Under the pieces are notes generated by a model. That model saw only the letters and a program-made list of their open reading frames with translations. It was not told the DNA's origin and did no database searches. A DNA stretch of 64,000 nt from assembly GCF_007859075.1 (NCBI RefSeq), contig NZ_VOAK01000022.1, positions 220,323-284,322 of the forward strand. Direction: 5' to 3'. The position numbers and the translations under genes were made by a program. Origin of the DNA: Gemmobacter aquaticus (GTDB lineage Bacteria; Pseudomonadota; Alphaproteobacteria; Rhodobacterales; Rhodobacteraceae). Below, piece by piece: positions 38,875 through 47,446 of the stretch (position 1 is its first letter; every line of letters starts with the position of its first letter).

Positions 38875-39065
38875 TTGCAGGGCCGGTCTCCTGGCTCGCG
38901 GGTCGATGCGGCTCCCCGCCTTCCCGGCGCGTGTGGCGCCAGTGGCATCTGGGGGTCGCTCTCCGCTTACAGTCGCGGGGGCGGCTGAGGCCGGGGTGCC
39001 CGATTGGGTCCACCCTTCCTCATTCCCGTTACGTCCGGCGCTTTGCGCCTGTTGGACACCTTGCT
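38875..39065 (-). promoter_or_regulatory. Adenosylcobalamin riboswitch in front of cbiM-cobF
   Basis: Read on the minus strand, the conserved parts follow in order: GGTGTCC, CGGGAATGAGGAAGG, the core CAGCCGCCCCCGCGACTGTA, AAGCGGAGAGCG, ATGCCACTGG, GCCGGGAAGGCG, and the B12 box AGCCAGGAGACCGGCC at 38896-38881. This is a complete match to the cobalamin riboswitch layout. It sits between cobA and cbiM. Cobalamin binding should lower expression of cbiM and cobF; with about 50 nt left before the start codon, translational control is likely. Confidence 0.95.
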
Positions 39066-39147
39066 CTTCCATCTGCGCCAAACCGGGCGGGCCGGTCAAG
39101 GCTGATGACGACATCCGGGATCAGGGTTGCGACCTTCGTCCTGCAAC

Positions 39148-39873
39148 CTAGCCCAGGCCGGGTGCAAGCGGTCCGTAAAGGATCAGGGCTGGCGTCAGAC
39201 TTTCGGCCCCGTCCAGATGGGCGGCGAGGGTCGCGATCGTGAACCGCTCCAGCCGCTCATCCGCGGTCGAGACGCCATGGGCCAGCAGCGCCGGCGTGTC
39301 AGGGGAAAGGCCGCGCGCGATCAGCTCGGTGGCAAGGCGAGGAAAGGTACGCTTGCCCATGTAGATGACGGTGGTGGCGCTTGCATCGGCAAGGGCGTCC
39401 CAGTTCAGATGCTCGGGCAGGCTGCCGGTGATATCGGCCCCGGTCAGGAACTGCACGCGCCGTGCGGTCAGGCGTCGGGTCAGCGGAATGCCCGCAGCCG
39501 CCGCCGCCGCGCTGGCCGAGGTGACGCCGGGGATGATCTCATAGGGAACCCCCGCCGCATCGAGCGTCGTCGTCTCCTCCTCAAGCCGGCCGAAGATGCC
39601 CGCATCGCCGGATTTCAGCCGCACGACGCGCGCCCCGGTCGCGGCATGATCAAGCAGCAACTGGTTCACGTGTTCTTGCTTGGCCGAGGGGCGGCCCGCG
39701 CGTTTGCCCACCGAAATCAGATCGGCCCCGGCGCGCGCCAGATCGAGGATCGGCCCCGACGACAGGTCGTCATAGAGCACCACATCCGCCTCTTGCAGCC
39801 GCTTCAGCGCCTTGACGGTCAAAAGATCCGGGTCGCCCGGACCTGAGGAGACGAAGGATACAAAACCGCTCAT
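39148..39873 (-). CDS. cobA: Uroporphyrinogen-III C-methyltransferase
   Basis: 241 residues, tetrapyrrole methylase fold. It adds methyl groups at C-2 and C-7 of uroporphyrinogen III to make precorrin-2, the entry into cobalamin and siroheme. Motifs: VSSGPGDPDLLTVKALKRLQ, LKSGDAGIFGR, VPYEIIPGVTSASAAAAAAG and PLTRR. The start overlaps the cobB stop by 4 nt. It is the last gene of the cobL-cobA segment; the second riboswitch begins about 80 nt behind it. Confidence 0.95.
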   Translation of the reverse strand: MSGFVSFVSSGPGDPDLLTVKALKRLQEADVVLYDDLSSGPILDLARAGADLISVGKRAGRPSAKQEHVNQLLLDHAATGARVVRLKSGDAGIFGRLEEETTTLDAAGVPYEIIPGVTSASAAAAAAGIPLTRRLTARRVQFLTGADITGSLPEHLNWDALADASATTVIYMGKRTFPRLATELIARGLSPDTPALLAHGVSTADERLERFTIATLAAHLDGAESLTPALILYGPLAPGLG

Positions 39874-41198
39874 GTGCTGGCCTCACCGATCAGGTGGAAA
39901 TAGGTGCCGCTGGCATTGCCCTGCCGCGATCCCGTTTCAGGCACCGGGGCGCCCGTCGCGTCAACCACGGATGCCAGCGGCATATCGGGTTGTTCGATGA
40001 TGGTCGAGTAGTGAAACTCATGCCCGCGCAGCTGTGCACTGGTGGCAAAGCCCGGGATGGGGGCGGCAAGCGTCGCCAGCCGGTAGCCCAGATGCATCCG
40101 CCGCTTTTCGTAGCTGGTCACCAGCTGCAGAAGCCCCGCCATCTGGTGCCGAACGCCCTTGGCATCGATCAGCGCAGCGCCCATGGCCATATAGCCACCG
40201 CACTCGCCATGCACGGGGCGTGTTTGGGCAAATGCGTTGATCTTCCTGCGGAACCCATCGGCCGCCGCCAGTTGGCCTGCGTGCAGTTCGGGGTAGCCGC
40301 CGGGCAGCCAGCAACAATCCGCGCTGTCGTCGGGTCCCTGATCTGCCAGGGGAGAAAAGGGCAGGACCTCGGCCCCTTGGGCGCGCCAGTCCGCCAGAAG
40401 ATGCGGATAGGTGAAGGAAAACGCGGCGTCCCGCGCCAGCGCGATGCGCTGTCCAGGTGGCGGGCAGCGCCGCATCGCGCCAAAGGCCAGCCGCGTCGGT
40501 GCTGCGGCGTTCTGGATCGCGGTCAGGTCACAATTCTCGGCAACGAAGGCCCCTGCATCCTGCAGGATGCGGGCGAGGTCAGATGTCTCATCCGCCTGTA
40601 CAAGGCCCAGATGGCGTTCCGGCAATTCGATCGACGCCTTGCGGGGCAGGGCGCCCAGAACCGTGACACCTGCCTGTGCCATGCCATCGCGGACCAGCGC
40701 CTCGTGCCGGGGCGAGGCGACGCGGTTCAGGATCACCCCCGCGATGCGGATGCCGGGGCGCATCGCCGCAAAGCCAAGCGCCGTCGCCGCAGCGCTTTGC
40801 GCCTGCCCTGAAACATCCAGCACCAGTATGATCGGCCAACCAGTCAACTCTGCCAGATCGGCCGAGGCACCGATGCCAGTCTCGCCCTTTGCCGCGACAC
40901 CATCGCAGAGACCCATGGAGCCTTCCGCGATCACCAGATCGGTGCCATCGGCCGCCGTGATCAACCCGGCGATCCGCGCCTCAGGCATGGCCCAGGTATC
41001 AAGGTTGACCGACACGCGCCCGCTGGCCGCAGTGTGAAAGGCGGGATCAATGTAATCCGGGCCGCTCTTGAACGGCTGGACTGTCAGGCCGGCCGCACGA
41101 AAGGCCGCAAGCAGGCCCAGCGTGACCGTGGTCTTGCCGGTGCCCGAGGCGGGGGCCGAGATGATGAGGCCGCCGGGTATGGCAGGCATGGTGGTCAT
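39870..41198 (-). CDS. cobB: Hydrogenobyrinate/cobyrinate a,c-diamide synthase
   Basis: 442 residues. It amidates the a and c side chains using glutamine and ATP. The ATP loop [12 protein letters not shown] (about 14-25) opens the synthetase domain, and the C-terminal glutaminase domain has [14 protein letters not shown] with the nucleophile near Cys333. In the aerobic route the substrate is hydrogenobyrinic acid, before cobalt insertion. It overlaps cobM and cobA by 4 nt each. Confidence 0.95.
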   Translation of the reverse strand: MTTMPAIPGGLIISAPASGTGKTTVTLGLLAAFRAAGLTVQPFKSGPDYIDPAFHTAASGRVSVNLDTWAMPEARIAGLITAADGTDLVIAEGSMGLCDGVAAKGETGIGASADLAELTGWPIILVLDVSGQAQSAAATALGFAAMRPGIRIAGVILNRVASPRHEALVRDGMAQAGVTVLGALPRKASIELPERHLGLVQADETSDLARILQDAGAFVAENCDLTAIQNAAAPTRLAFGAMRRCPPPGQRIALARDAAFSFTYPHLLADWRAQGAEVLPFSPLADQGPDDSADCCWLPGGYPELHAGQLAAADGFRRKINAFAQTRPVHGECGGYMAMGAALIDAKGVRHQMAGLLQLVTSYEKRRMHLGYRLATLAAPIPGFATSAQLRGHEFHYSTIIEQPDMPLASVVDATGAPVPETGSRQGNASGTYFHLIGEAST

Positions 41199-41977
41199 GC
41201 GCTTTCGGGAAAGCGGGGATGGGTGCCCACCGGGCGATAGCGGCGGTCGTAGTCACCAGCATAGAGGCGGCTTTCGTCGAACTCCTCGGCCCCGATTGAC
41301 CGGCCGACAAGGATCAGGGCCGTGCGCTCCATCTCGGCGCCGACGGCGGTTTCCAGGGTGGCAAGCGTTGCGCGCACGATGCGCTGATCGGGCCAGCTGG
41401 CGCGCCAGATCACCGCCACCGGACAGTCGGCGCCATAGCTTGGGGAAAGCCGCGCCACCACATCGGCCAACACATGCACCGATAGGTGGATGGCAAGCGT
41501 CGCGCCGGTGCGGGCGAAGTTCTCCAGCGTCTCGCCTTCCGGCATCGAAGACGCCCGACCCGAGGTGCGTGTGAGCACGACCGATTGCGCGACGCCCGGC
41601 AGGGTCAGCTCTGCACCAAGCGCGGCGGCGGCGGCGGCAAAGCTGGGCACGCCCGGCGTCACGTCATAGGGGATGTCCAGCTCGCGCAGGCGGCGCAGTT
41701 GTTCGCCCATGGCCGACCAGACCGACAGATCGCCTGAATGCAGGCGCGCCACGTCTTTCCCCTCGGCATGGGCGGCGGCGATTTCGGCGATGATCTGATC
41801 GAGGCTCAGCGGTGCGGTATTCACGATCCGCGCGCCGGGCGGGCAATATTGCAGCAGCGCCTCGGGCACCAAAGAGCCCGCATAAAGACAGACCGGGCAG
41901 GCGGCGATCAGATCGCGCCCACGCAGGGTGATCAGGTCGGGGGCGCCGGGGCCCGCGCCGATGAAATGGACGGTCAT
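41195..41977 (-). CDS. cobM: Precorrin-4 C11-methyltransferase
   Basis: 260 residues from the ATG at 41977, which overlaps the cobE stop by 4 nt. It methylates precorrin-4 at C-11 to precorrin-5. Visible: [48 protein letters not shown] and [18 protein letters not shown]. The upstream part of the reading frame overlaps cobE and cobL and is not translated here. Confidence 0.95.
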   Translation of the reverse strand: MTVHFIGAGPGAPDLITLRGRDLIAACPVCLYAGSLVPEALLQYCPPGARIVNTAPLSLDQIIAEIAAAHAEGKDVARLHSGDLSVWSAMGEQLRRLRELDIPYDVTPGVPSFAAAAAALGAELTLPGVAQSVVLTRTSGRASSMPEGETLENFARTGATLAIHLSVHVLADVVARLSPSYGADCPVAVIWRASWPDQRIVRATLATLETAVGAEMERTALILVGRSIGAEEFDESRLYAGDYDRRYRPVGTHPRFPESA

Positions 41978-42324
41978 GGGGTGTGTCCTTCTGCAAGGGC
42001 CAGCGTGACCCGCCCTCCGGGGGCGATGGTCCGTGGCTGAAGAAGCCGCGCGCCCGGGCCTGCGGCGGCAAGCGCTGCCGCTTCGGCGACCGAGCCGACA
42101 CCATATCGGGCGGGCTGGCGCGGCGATGGGGTGGATGTGTCTTGTCGCGTCAGATCGGCCAGCGGCACGGCATGAACGGGCAGCGCCAGCGCGGCGAGCG
42201 CAGGGTGGCAGGCCTTGTCCGCCGGCAGGGCGAGCGCCTGTGGCAAGTGTTGCGCCAGCGTCAGGGCGGCAGCAAGGTCTGCCGCTGTCGCCGATGCACG
42301 CAACCCGATCCCGGCCACGATCAT
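41974..42324 (-). CDS. cobE: CobE (CbiG C-terminal domain) cobalamin protein
   Basis: 116 residues from the ATG at 42324, which overlaps the cobL stop (ATGA). It consists of the CobE/CbiG C-terminal domain only: [19 protein letters not shown] near the start, and a [15 protein letters not shown] block. Its exact role in the aerobic pathway is unsettled; CobE of Pseudomonas is dispensable or accessory in reconstruction work. Both neighbours overlap it by 4 nt. Confidence 0.85.
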   Translation of the reverse strand: MIVAGIGLRASATAADLAAALTLAQHLPQALALPADKACHPALAALALPVHAVPLADLTRQDTSTPSPRQPARYGVGSVAEAAALAAAGPGARLLQPRTIAPGGRVTLALAEGHTP

Positions 42325-43484
42325 CGCGTGACCCCCCATTGCACCACCGGACGCGCGGCCTGCCAGTCGCGAAAGCTGCCAAGCGTGCCGCAGGTCGCAA
42401 GGTCGATCCGCATCAGGCTGCCCCCGTGGCGGGCGTGGGCGGCGTAAAGCGTGGCCTCATTCTCCAGCGTGACGGCATTGGCGACCATCCGGGCGCCGGG
42501 GCGCAGGCGTTGCCAAAGGCGGTCGATCAGTGCCTCATCAACGCCGCCGCCGATGAACACCGCGTCCGGTTCGGGCAATCTGTCCAGTGCATCCATCGTG
42601 GCACAGTCCACCGCTGTCAGACGATGGGCAAGGCCAAAGCCTTCGGCATTGGCGCGGATGTTCGTGACGCGGTCGGCCCGACGCTCGACAGCCGAGGCGC
42701 TGCCACCGGCAAGGCACCACTCGACGCTGATCGAGCCTGATCCCGCACCCAGATCCCACAGATGTTCGCCCGCCCGTGGCGCCAAGGCCGAGAGTGTCAG
42801 GGCGCGCACCGGACGCTTGGTGATCTGCCCGTCATGGGCAAACAGGTCATCCGGCAGACCCGAGGCGCGGGAGATGCCGGGGTCGCGCCCAAGGATCGCC
42901 GCCATCACCGGTGCGCCCGCATCCGGCGCAGGGAAGGGGCGCATCCGCTCCATCGGCCCGCCAAGGCGTTCAAGCACGGTCACCTCGGCCCCTGCATGAC
43001 CGTTCGCGCGCAGCCAATCACCCAGTTTCGCCACCGCACCCCCGTCCCGAAGCGTGGCCAACACCCGCGTTCCCCCGTGAAGCACGGGCCGCAGTCGGGC
43101 AAAGGGCGCGGCATGCAGGCCAAGACAGATCGTCTCCTCCAGCCGCCAGCCCATGCGGTTCGCCGCCAGTTGAAAGCACGACGGCGCCGGGTGGCTCGTC
43201 CATTCTTCGGGAGCGAGATCAGCCATCAGGCTTCCTCCGGCCCCGTGCCAGAACGGATCGCCCGAGGCGAGGGCGACCACCCGTCGCCCGCGTGCCGCGA
43301 GAACCGGGGCTGTGGAGAACGGAACGGGCCATTCCACGCCCCGCGCATCGGCACCCACAAGCGCGAGGTGGCGCGGCCCGCCGATGATCACCTCCGCCCG
43401 GTCCAGCGCGTCGCGGCTTGCGGGCGACAGGCCCTCTGGTCCATCTTCGCCCAGACCGATGATCGTAAGCCAGGGATCAGACAT
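42321..43484 (-). CDS. cobL: Precorrin-6Y C5,15-methyltransferase (decarboxylating)
   Basis: 387 residues from the ATG at 43484, preceded by AAGAAGGA. It is a fusion of two methyltransferases: the N-terminal CbiE-like part ([20 protein letters not shown]) methylates C-5, and the C-terminal CbiT-like part ([20 protein letters not shown]) decarboxylates and methylates C-15, giving precorrin-8. Its start codon is interlocked with that of cobK on the other strand (CATG), so its promoter must lie inside cobK or further upstream. Confidence 0.96.
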   Translation of the reverse strand: MSDPWLTIIGLGEDGPEGLSPASRDALDRAEVIIGGPRHLALVGADARGVEWPVPFSTAPVLAARGRRVVALASGDPFWHGAGGSLMADLAPEEWTSHPAPSCFQLAANRMGWRLEETICLGLHAAPFARLRPVLHGGTRVLATLRDGGAVAKLGDWLRANGHAGAEVTVLERLGGPMERMRPFPAPDAGAPVMAAILGRDPGISRASGLPDDLFAHDGQITKRPVRALTLSALAPRAGEHLWDLGAGSGSISVEWCLAGGSASAVERRADRVTNIRANAEGFGLAHRLTAVDCATMDALDRLPEPDAVFIGGGVDEALIDRLWQRLRPGARMVANAVTLENEATLYAAHARHGGSLMRIDLATCGTLGSFRDWQAARPVVQWGVTR

Positions 43485-44226
43485 GACGCGCATCCTTCTT
43501 CTGGGCGGTACGACCGAGGCAAGCAGACTTGCCCGGATGCTGGCCGATACAGGGATGGACGCGGTGTTCTCTTATGCCGGTCGGACCGACGCCCCCGTCG
43601 CCCAGCCCTTGCCGACCCGGATTGGCGGCTTTGGCGGGGTTGAGGGATTGGTGCGGTTTCTGCGCAGCGAAGGCATCACCCATGTCGTCGATGCGACACA
43701 TCCCTTTGCCGCCGAGATGAGCCGGAACGCCTCTGCCGCCTGCCGCGAAACCGGCGTCGCGCTGGCCGCGCTGGAGCGTGCGCCATGGGTGGCCGGAGCT
43801 GCCGATCGCTGGACCCATGTGCCCGATATCGCAGGCGCAGTTGCCGCACTGCCCGACATCCCGGCCCGTGTGTTTCTGGCCATCGGCAAGCTGCATCTGG
43901 CCGCGTTTGGCACAAGGCCGCAGCATCATTACCTGCTGCGCCTTGTCGATCCGCCAGGCGCGCTGCCTTTGCCGGACGCACATGCGGTCATCGCGCGCGG
44001 CCCTTTTGATCTGGCGGGCGATCTGGCCCTGCTGCGGGACCATCGCATCAGCCATATCGTCGCCAAGAATGCGGGCGGTCAGGGCGCGCGCGCCAAGCTT
44101 GATGCCGCGCGGGAATTGGCGTTGCCGGTGATCCTGATTGACCGGCCTGCCTTGCCCGAGCGGCTGATCTTTGAGGATCCCGATGCCGTCCTGCGCTGGC
44201 TGGGTCATGCCGACCTCGGGGTATAG
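43483..44226 (+). CDS. cobK: Precorrin-6A reductase
   Basis: 247 residues. It reduces precorrin-6A to 6B with NADPH. Visible: RILLLGGTTEASRLARMLAD at the start, VDATHPFAAEMSRNA, AIGKLHLAAFG and SHIVAKNAGGQGARAKLDAA. AGGGATCAGAC just before the ATG gives a ribosome site. It is the only plus-strand gene between cobJ and cobL: its start overlaps the cobL start and its last 22 nt overlap the end of cobJ. Transcripts running from cobJ to cobL would be antisense to the whole gene. Confidence 0.96.
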   Translation: MTRILLLGGTTEASRLARMLADTGMDAVFSYAGRTDAPVAQPLPTRIGGFGGVEGLVRFLRSEGITHVVDATHPFAAEMSRNASAACRETGVALAALERAPWVAGAADRWTHVPDIAGAVAALPDIPARVFLAIGKLHLAAFGTRPQHHYLLRLVDPPGALPLPDAHAVIARGPFDLAGDLALLRDHRISHIVAKNAGGQGARAKLDAARELALPVILIDRPALPERLIFEDPDAVLRWLGHADLGV

Positions 44227-44936
44227 ACGTAATCGCCCACGCGGCGTGTCGCCGAATTTCCAATAAGAACGACCGTTCGCATATCGGCCATGTCTTCGGT
44301 TGCATCGATCAGACGCACAACGCGGATCGCCTGTTCGGGGGTTGAAACGGCGCGGGCGAAGATGACCAGCCGACCGGGCTCGCATTCCTCACGCAGGATC
44401 TGCAACACGCGGGCAAACTGATGCGGGCGCGACTTTGAGCGTGGATTGTAAAAGCCCATCGCAAAATCAGCCTGCGCGGCAAGGCGCAGCCGCCGCTCGA
44501 CCAGATCAAAAGGCTTGAGGTTGTCGGAGAGGTTGATTGCGCAGAAATCATGGCCCAAGGGTGCGCCCGCCGCCGCCGCCGCTGCGAGCATGGCGGTGAT
44601 GCCCGGCAACACGGTGATCGGCACATGTGCCAGATCGGGCCGCGCCTCCAGCGCCTCGAACACGGCGCTCGCCATGGCGAAGACGCCCGGATCGCCCGAG
44701 GAGACCACGACCACGCGCGCCCCCGCTGCGGCCATTTCCAGCGCATGCGTGGCGCGGTCGAGTTCCACCCGGTTGTCCGACGGGTGCAGCGTCAGCCCCT
44801 CACGCGGGGCAACGCGGGCAACGTAGGGAATGTAGCCCACGACATCGGTGGCCTCGGCCAGCGCCGCTGTCACCTCGGGCGTGACCTTGGCCGCGTCACC
44901 CGGCCCAAGCCCCACGATGATGACAGCGCCACTCAT
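44205..44936 (-). CDS. cobJ: Precorrin-3B C17-methyltransferase
   Basis: 243 residues. It methylates precorrin-3B at C-17 with ring contraction to precorrin-4. Visible: VIIVGLGPGDAAKVTPEVTA, GYIPYVARVAP, VVSSGDPGVFAMASAVFEAL, PITVLPGITAMLAAAAAAGA and MGFYNPRSKSRP. It overlaps cobI by 4 nt upstream. Its 3' end overlaps the 3' end of cobK by 22 nt. Confidence 0.96.
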   Translation of the reverse strand: MSGAVIIVGLGPGDAAKVTPEVTAALAEATDVVGYIPYVARVAPREGLTLHPSDNRVELDRATHALEMAAAGARVVVVSSGDPGVFAMASAVFEALEARPDLAHVPITVLPGITAMLAAAAAAGAPLGHDFCAINLSDNLKPFDLVERRLRLAAQADFAMGFYNPRSKSRPHQFARVLQILREECEPGRLVIFARAVSTPEQAIRVVRLIDATEDMADMRTVVLIGNSATRRVGDYVYTPRSA

Positions 44937-45658
44937 GCGTGCACCTCGGGGCGCCGACCTTGGCCATGCACGATGACGATGGCAAAGTAGGGACAGTCGG
45001 CGCCATCCACCTCGGCCAGCCGGGCCACGCGTTCCCCGGGCATCGTTCCGCGCTCGATCAGCCAGGCATCGTCAAGGCGACCGGCGGTTGCCAGCGCACG
45101 GCGCACCTTGGGCAGGTTGCGGCCCGTTTTCATGATGACCAGCGCATCTGCGGTCTGCATATGGGCGACCAGATCATCCTCGGGCAGCGTACCCATCAGC
45201 ACCGACATCACATCGTCGCCCCAGGTGATCGGCGTGCCGGTCGCGTGCCAGCAGCCAGCCATCCCGGTGATGCCGGGGATGACCTCGATCTCTGTCCGAT
45301 CCTTGAGACGGGCATAAAGGTGCATGAAGCTGCCGTAGAAGAAGGGATCGCCCTCGCACAGCACCACAACCTCGCCCGGCATGGCAGCGAGACGGTCGGC
45401 CCAGTCGTCATAGAACCGGGCCAGCGCGTCGTTGTATTCGGGGCTGTCAAAGGGGATCTCGGTCGTCACCGGATATTCCATCGGCAGTTCGGTTACGCCC
45501 GCGCGCAGCATTCCTTCCACGATCGCACGTGCCTGACCGCGCCGCCCGGCCTTGCGGAAATAGGCGACCTGCGCCGCCGCGCGGATCACCCGATCCGACC
45601 GGACCGAGATCAAATCCGGGTCGCCCGGCCCAAGCCCTGCACAGATCACCTTCGCCAC
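44933..45658 (-). CDS. cobI: Precorrin-2 C20-methyltransferase
   Basis: 241 residues. It methylates precorrin-2 at C-20 to precorrin-3A. Visible: VICAGLGPGDPDLISVRSDR, VVVLCEGDPFFYGSFMHLYA, IEVIPGITGMAGCWHATGTP and ADALVIMKTGRNLPKVRRAL. It lies 3 nt behind cobH and overlaps cobJ by 4 nt, inside the long riboswitch-led transcript. Confidence 0.96.
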   Translation of the reverse strand: MAKVICAGLGPGDPDLISVRSDRVIRAAAQVAYFRKAGRRGQARAIVEGMLRAGVTELPMEYPVTTEIPFDSPEYNDALARFYDDWADRLAAMPGEVVVLCEGDPFFYGSFMHLYARLKDRTEIEVIPGITGMAGCWHATGTPITWGDDVMSVLMGTLPEDDLVAHMQTADALVIMKTGRNLPKVRRALATAGRLDDAWLIERGTMPGERVARLAEVDGADCPYFAIVIVHGQGRRPEVHA

Positions 45659-45661
45659 GCT

Positions 45662-46291
45662 CTACTCCTTCCGGCTGGCCAGCGCATTCACCGCCGCCAC
45701 CGTAATGGCCGAGCCGCCAAGGCGACCCTCGACGATGACAGCGGGGCAGGGATTGTCCTGCATCAACGCCTCTTTCGATTCCGCCGCACCGATGAAACCG
45801 ACGGGGCAGCCGATGATCGCGGCAGGGCGCGGGCAGCCGGGGTCTTCCAGCATGTTCAACAGATGAAAGAGGGCGGTTGGCGCGTTGCCGATGGCCACCA
45901 CCGCACCCGCCAGATGCGGTCTCCACAATTCGACCGCAGCCGCGCTGCGGGTGTTGCCCATTGCGCGCGCCATCTCGGGCACAGATGGGTCATGCAGGGT
46001 GCAGAGGATCTCGTTCTGCGCGGGCAGCCGCGCGCGGGTGATGCCCTCGCTGACCATGCGCGCATCGCAGAGGATCGGTGCGCCGCCCTCCAGCGCCGCG
46101 CGGGCGGCGATTGCCATGCCGGGCGTGAAGCGCACGAACTTCTCAAGCCCGACCATGCCTGCGGCATGGATCATCCGCACGACAACCACCTCTTCCTCGG
46201 GCGTGAAGCAGGCCAGATCGGCCTCGGCCCGGATCGTGGCGAATGAGTTGAGGTAGATGGTGGCGCCGTCGGTTTCATAGCTGTGGGGCAT
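45662..46291 (-). CDS. cobH: Precorrin-8X methylmutase
   Basis: 209 residues, normal size. It moves the C-11 methyl group to C-12, giving hydrogenobyrinic acid. The catalytic His is seen at residue 42 in VVRMIHAAGMVGLEKFVRF, which fits His43 of the characterised Pseudomonas enzyme. Other family blocks: FTPGMAIAARAALEGGAPIL and GCPVGFIGAAESKEAL. It lies 3 nt behind cobG and 3 nt before cobI. Confidence 0.96.
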   Translation of the reverse strand: MPHSYETDGATIYLNSFATIRAEADLACFTPEEEVVVVRMIHAAGMVGLEKFVRFTPGMAIAARAALEGGAPILCDARMVSEGITRARLPAQNEILCTLHDPSVPEMARAMGNTRSAAAVELWRPHLAGAVVAIGNAPTALFHLLNMLEDPGCPRPAAIIGCPVGFIGAAESKEALMQDNPCPAVIVEGRLGGSAITVAAVNALASRKE

Positions 46292-46294
46292 CGG

Positions 46295-47446
46295 TCACTC
46301 GGTCAGAAGGTCTGGCCGTGCAATCAGCGCGGCCGCGGAATGATGGGCAATCGGGGTATCATGGGCTGTGGCGCCCTGGATCAGGGCATAGCCCTGTGGC
46401 GTTGCGGTCAGGGTCAGATCGGCAGCGCCCGGATGGGCACAGCCCTTGGCGCAGCCCGAAACATGCAGCAAGCCCTGCACATGCGGCGCCAGCGCCAGCG
46501 CCAGATCGCGCGTGGGCCCAAGCGCCTGCACGCATCCCGGCGCACCGGTGCAGGCCACCACATGAAGCAGCGGATCGTCTGGATCGGTGATGAGGCCGGG
46601 CAGATCGGGCAGCCGTGTCGCGCCCTCGATCACGATCATGCGCCAAGGCGTGATGCGCAGATCGCCGAGGCCTGCAATCGCCGCCAGCGTCTCGGCCGTC
46701 ATCTGGCCGAATGTGAAAGCAACCATCGCGCCTGCATCATATAGGCCAGGGCGCGCGACAAACCCCTGCGCGGTGGTCGGATGGGTAAAGCCCTGCGGCA
46801 GGCCCACCCGCGCAAGATGGGCCGCCATCCGGCCCCGCCCCTCGCGAATGCCGCCCGTAGCGATGAACCACCGGGCCAGAGAGAGTGCCTCCGCCGCAGC
46901 GGTCGTCTCGGTCACGTGTTTGGCAAGCCCGCTTCCATCCGGGCGCACCACGATCCCTTGACCATCGCGCTCGATCCGGATGTCGCAGGCGGTGCTTTCC
47001 AGCACGCGGGTTGAACCAGTATCGACCGCAAAGCCGAATTTCCCCGGCAGATCGGGCGCGTCCGGCAGGGCCAGCAATTGCGCCAGTTCGGCGCTGATCG
47101 TGAGTGTCGGATCATCAGGCCGATGGAAGGGTTGAACCACGATGTTGCGCCGCGTCTCCTGCGCAATGCTCGCATCGATCAGTCCAAGATCGCGCAGCCC
47201 TTCGACCAGCGGCAGACGGCCTGTCTCGGTCACCCCGCGCAGCTGCACATTGGCGCGCGCGGACAGGTCGATCAGCCCGTTGCCATGCGCCCTCGACAGC
47301 GCAGCGACCCCGCGCGCCTGCGTCGCAGTAAGCCGGCTGGAACGCGGTCGCACGCGTACCACCAGACCGTCGCCTGACATCATCGGCCGCAACGCGCCGG
47401 GGCACCAGCCTTGCACCACCGGTCCCTCTGCACGGCTGCCGCTCAT
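46295..47446 (-). CDS. cobG: Precorrin-3B synthase (monooxygenase)
   Basis: 383 residues, sulfite/nitrite-reductase-like. It uses O2 to hydroxylate precorrin-3A to 3B, and so marks the aerobic cobalamin route. The 4Fe-4S motif is complete: ACTGAPGCVQALG (about 295-307) and SGCAKGCAHPG (about 333-343). Its start overlaps the cobN stop by 4 nt. Confidence 0.95.
   Translation of the reverse strand: MSGSRAEGPVVQGWCPGALRPMMSGDGLVVRVRPRSSRLTATQARGVAALSRAHGNGLIDLSARANVQLRGVTETGRLPLVEGLRDLGLIDASIAQETRRNIVVQPFHRPDDPTLTISAELAQLLALPDAPDLPGKFGFAVDTGSTRVLESTACDIRIERDGQGIVVRPDGSGLAKHVTETTAAAEALSLARWFIATGGIREGRGRMAAHLARVGLPQGFTHPTTAQGFVARPGLYDAGAMVAFTFGQMTAETLAAIAGLGDLRITPWRMIVIEGATRLPDLPGLITDPDDPLLHVVACTGAPGCVQALGPTRDLALALAPHVQGLLHVSGCAKGCAHPGAADLTLTATPQGYALIQGATAHDTPIAHHSAAALIARPDLLTE

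Noticed and set aside
37237..38988. A 583-codon plus-strand frame opposite cobF, cbiM and the riboswitch
   Set aside because: It runs through two real genes and a conserved RNA element on the other strand, and has no recognisable domain.
39125..39148. Hairpin GGTTGC/GCAACC at the end of cobA as a terminator
   Set aside because: It has a long 12-nt loop, a short 6-bp stem and no T-run, so termination before the second riboswitch is not shown.
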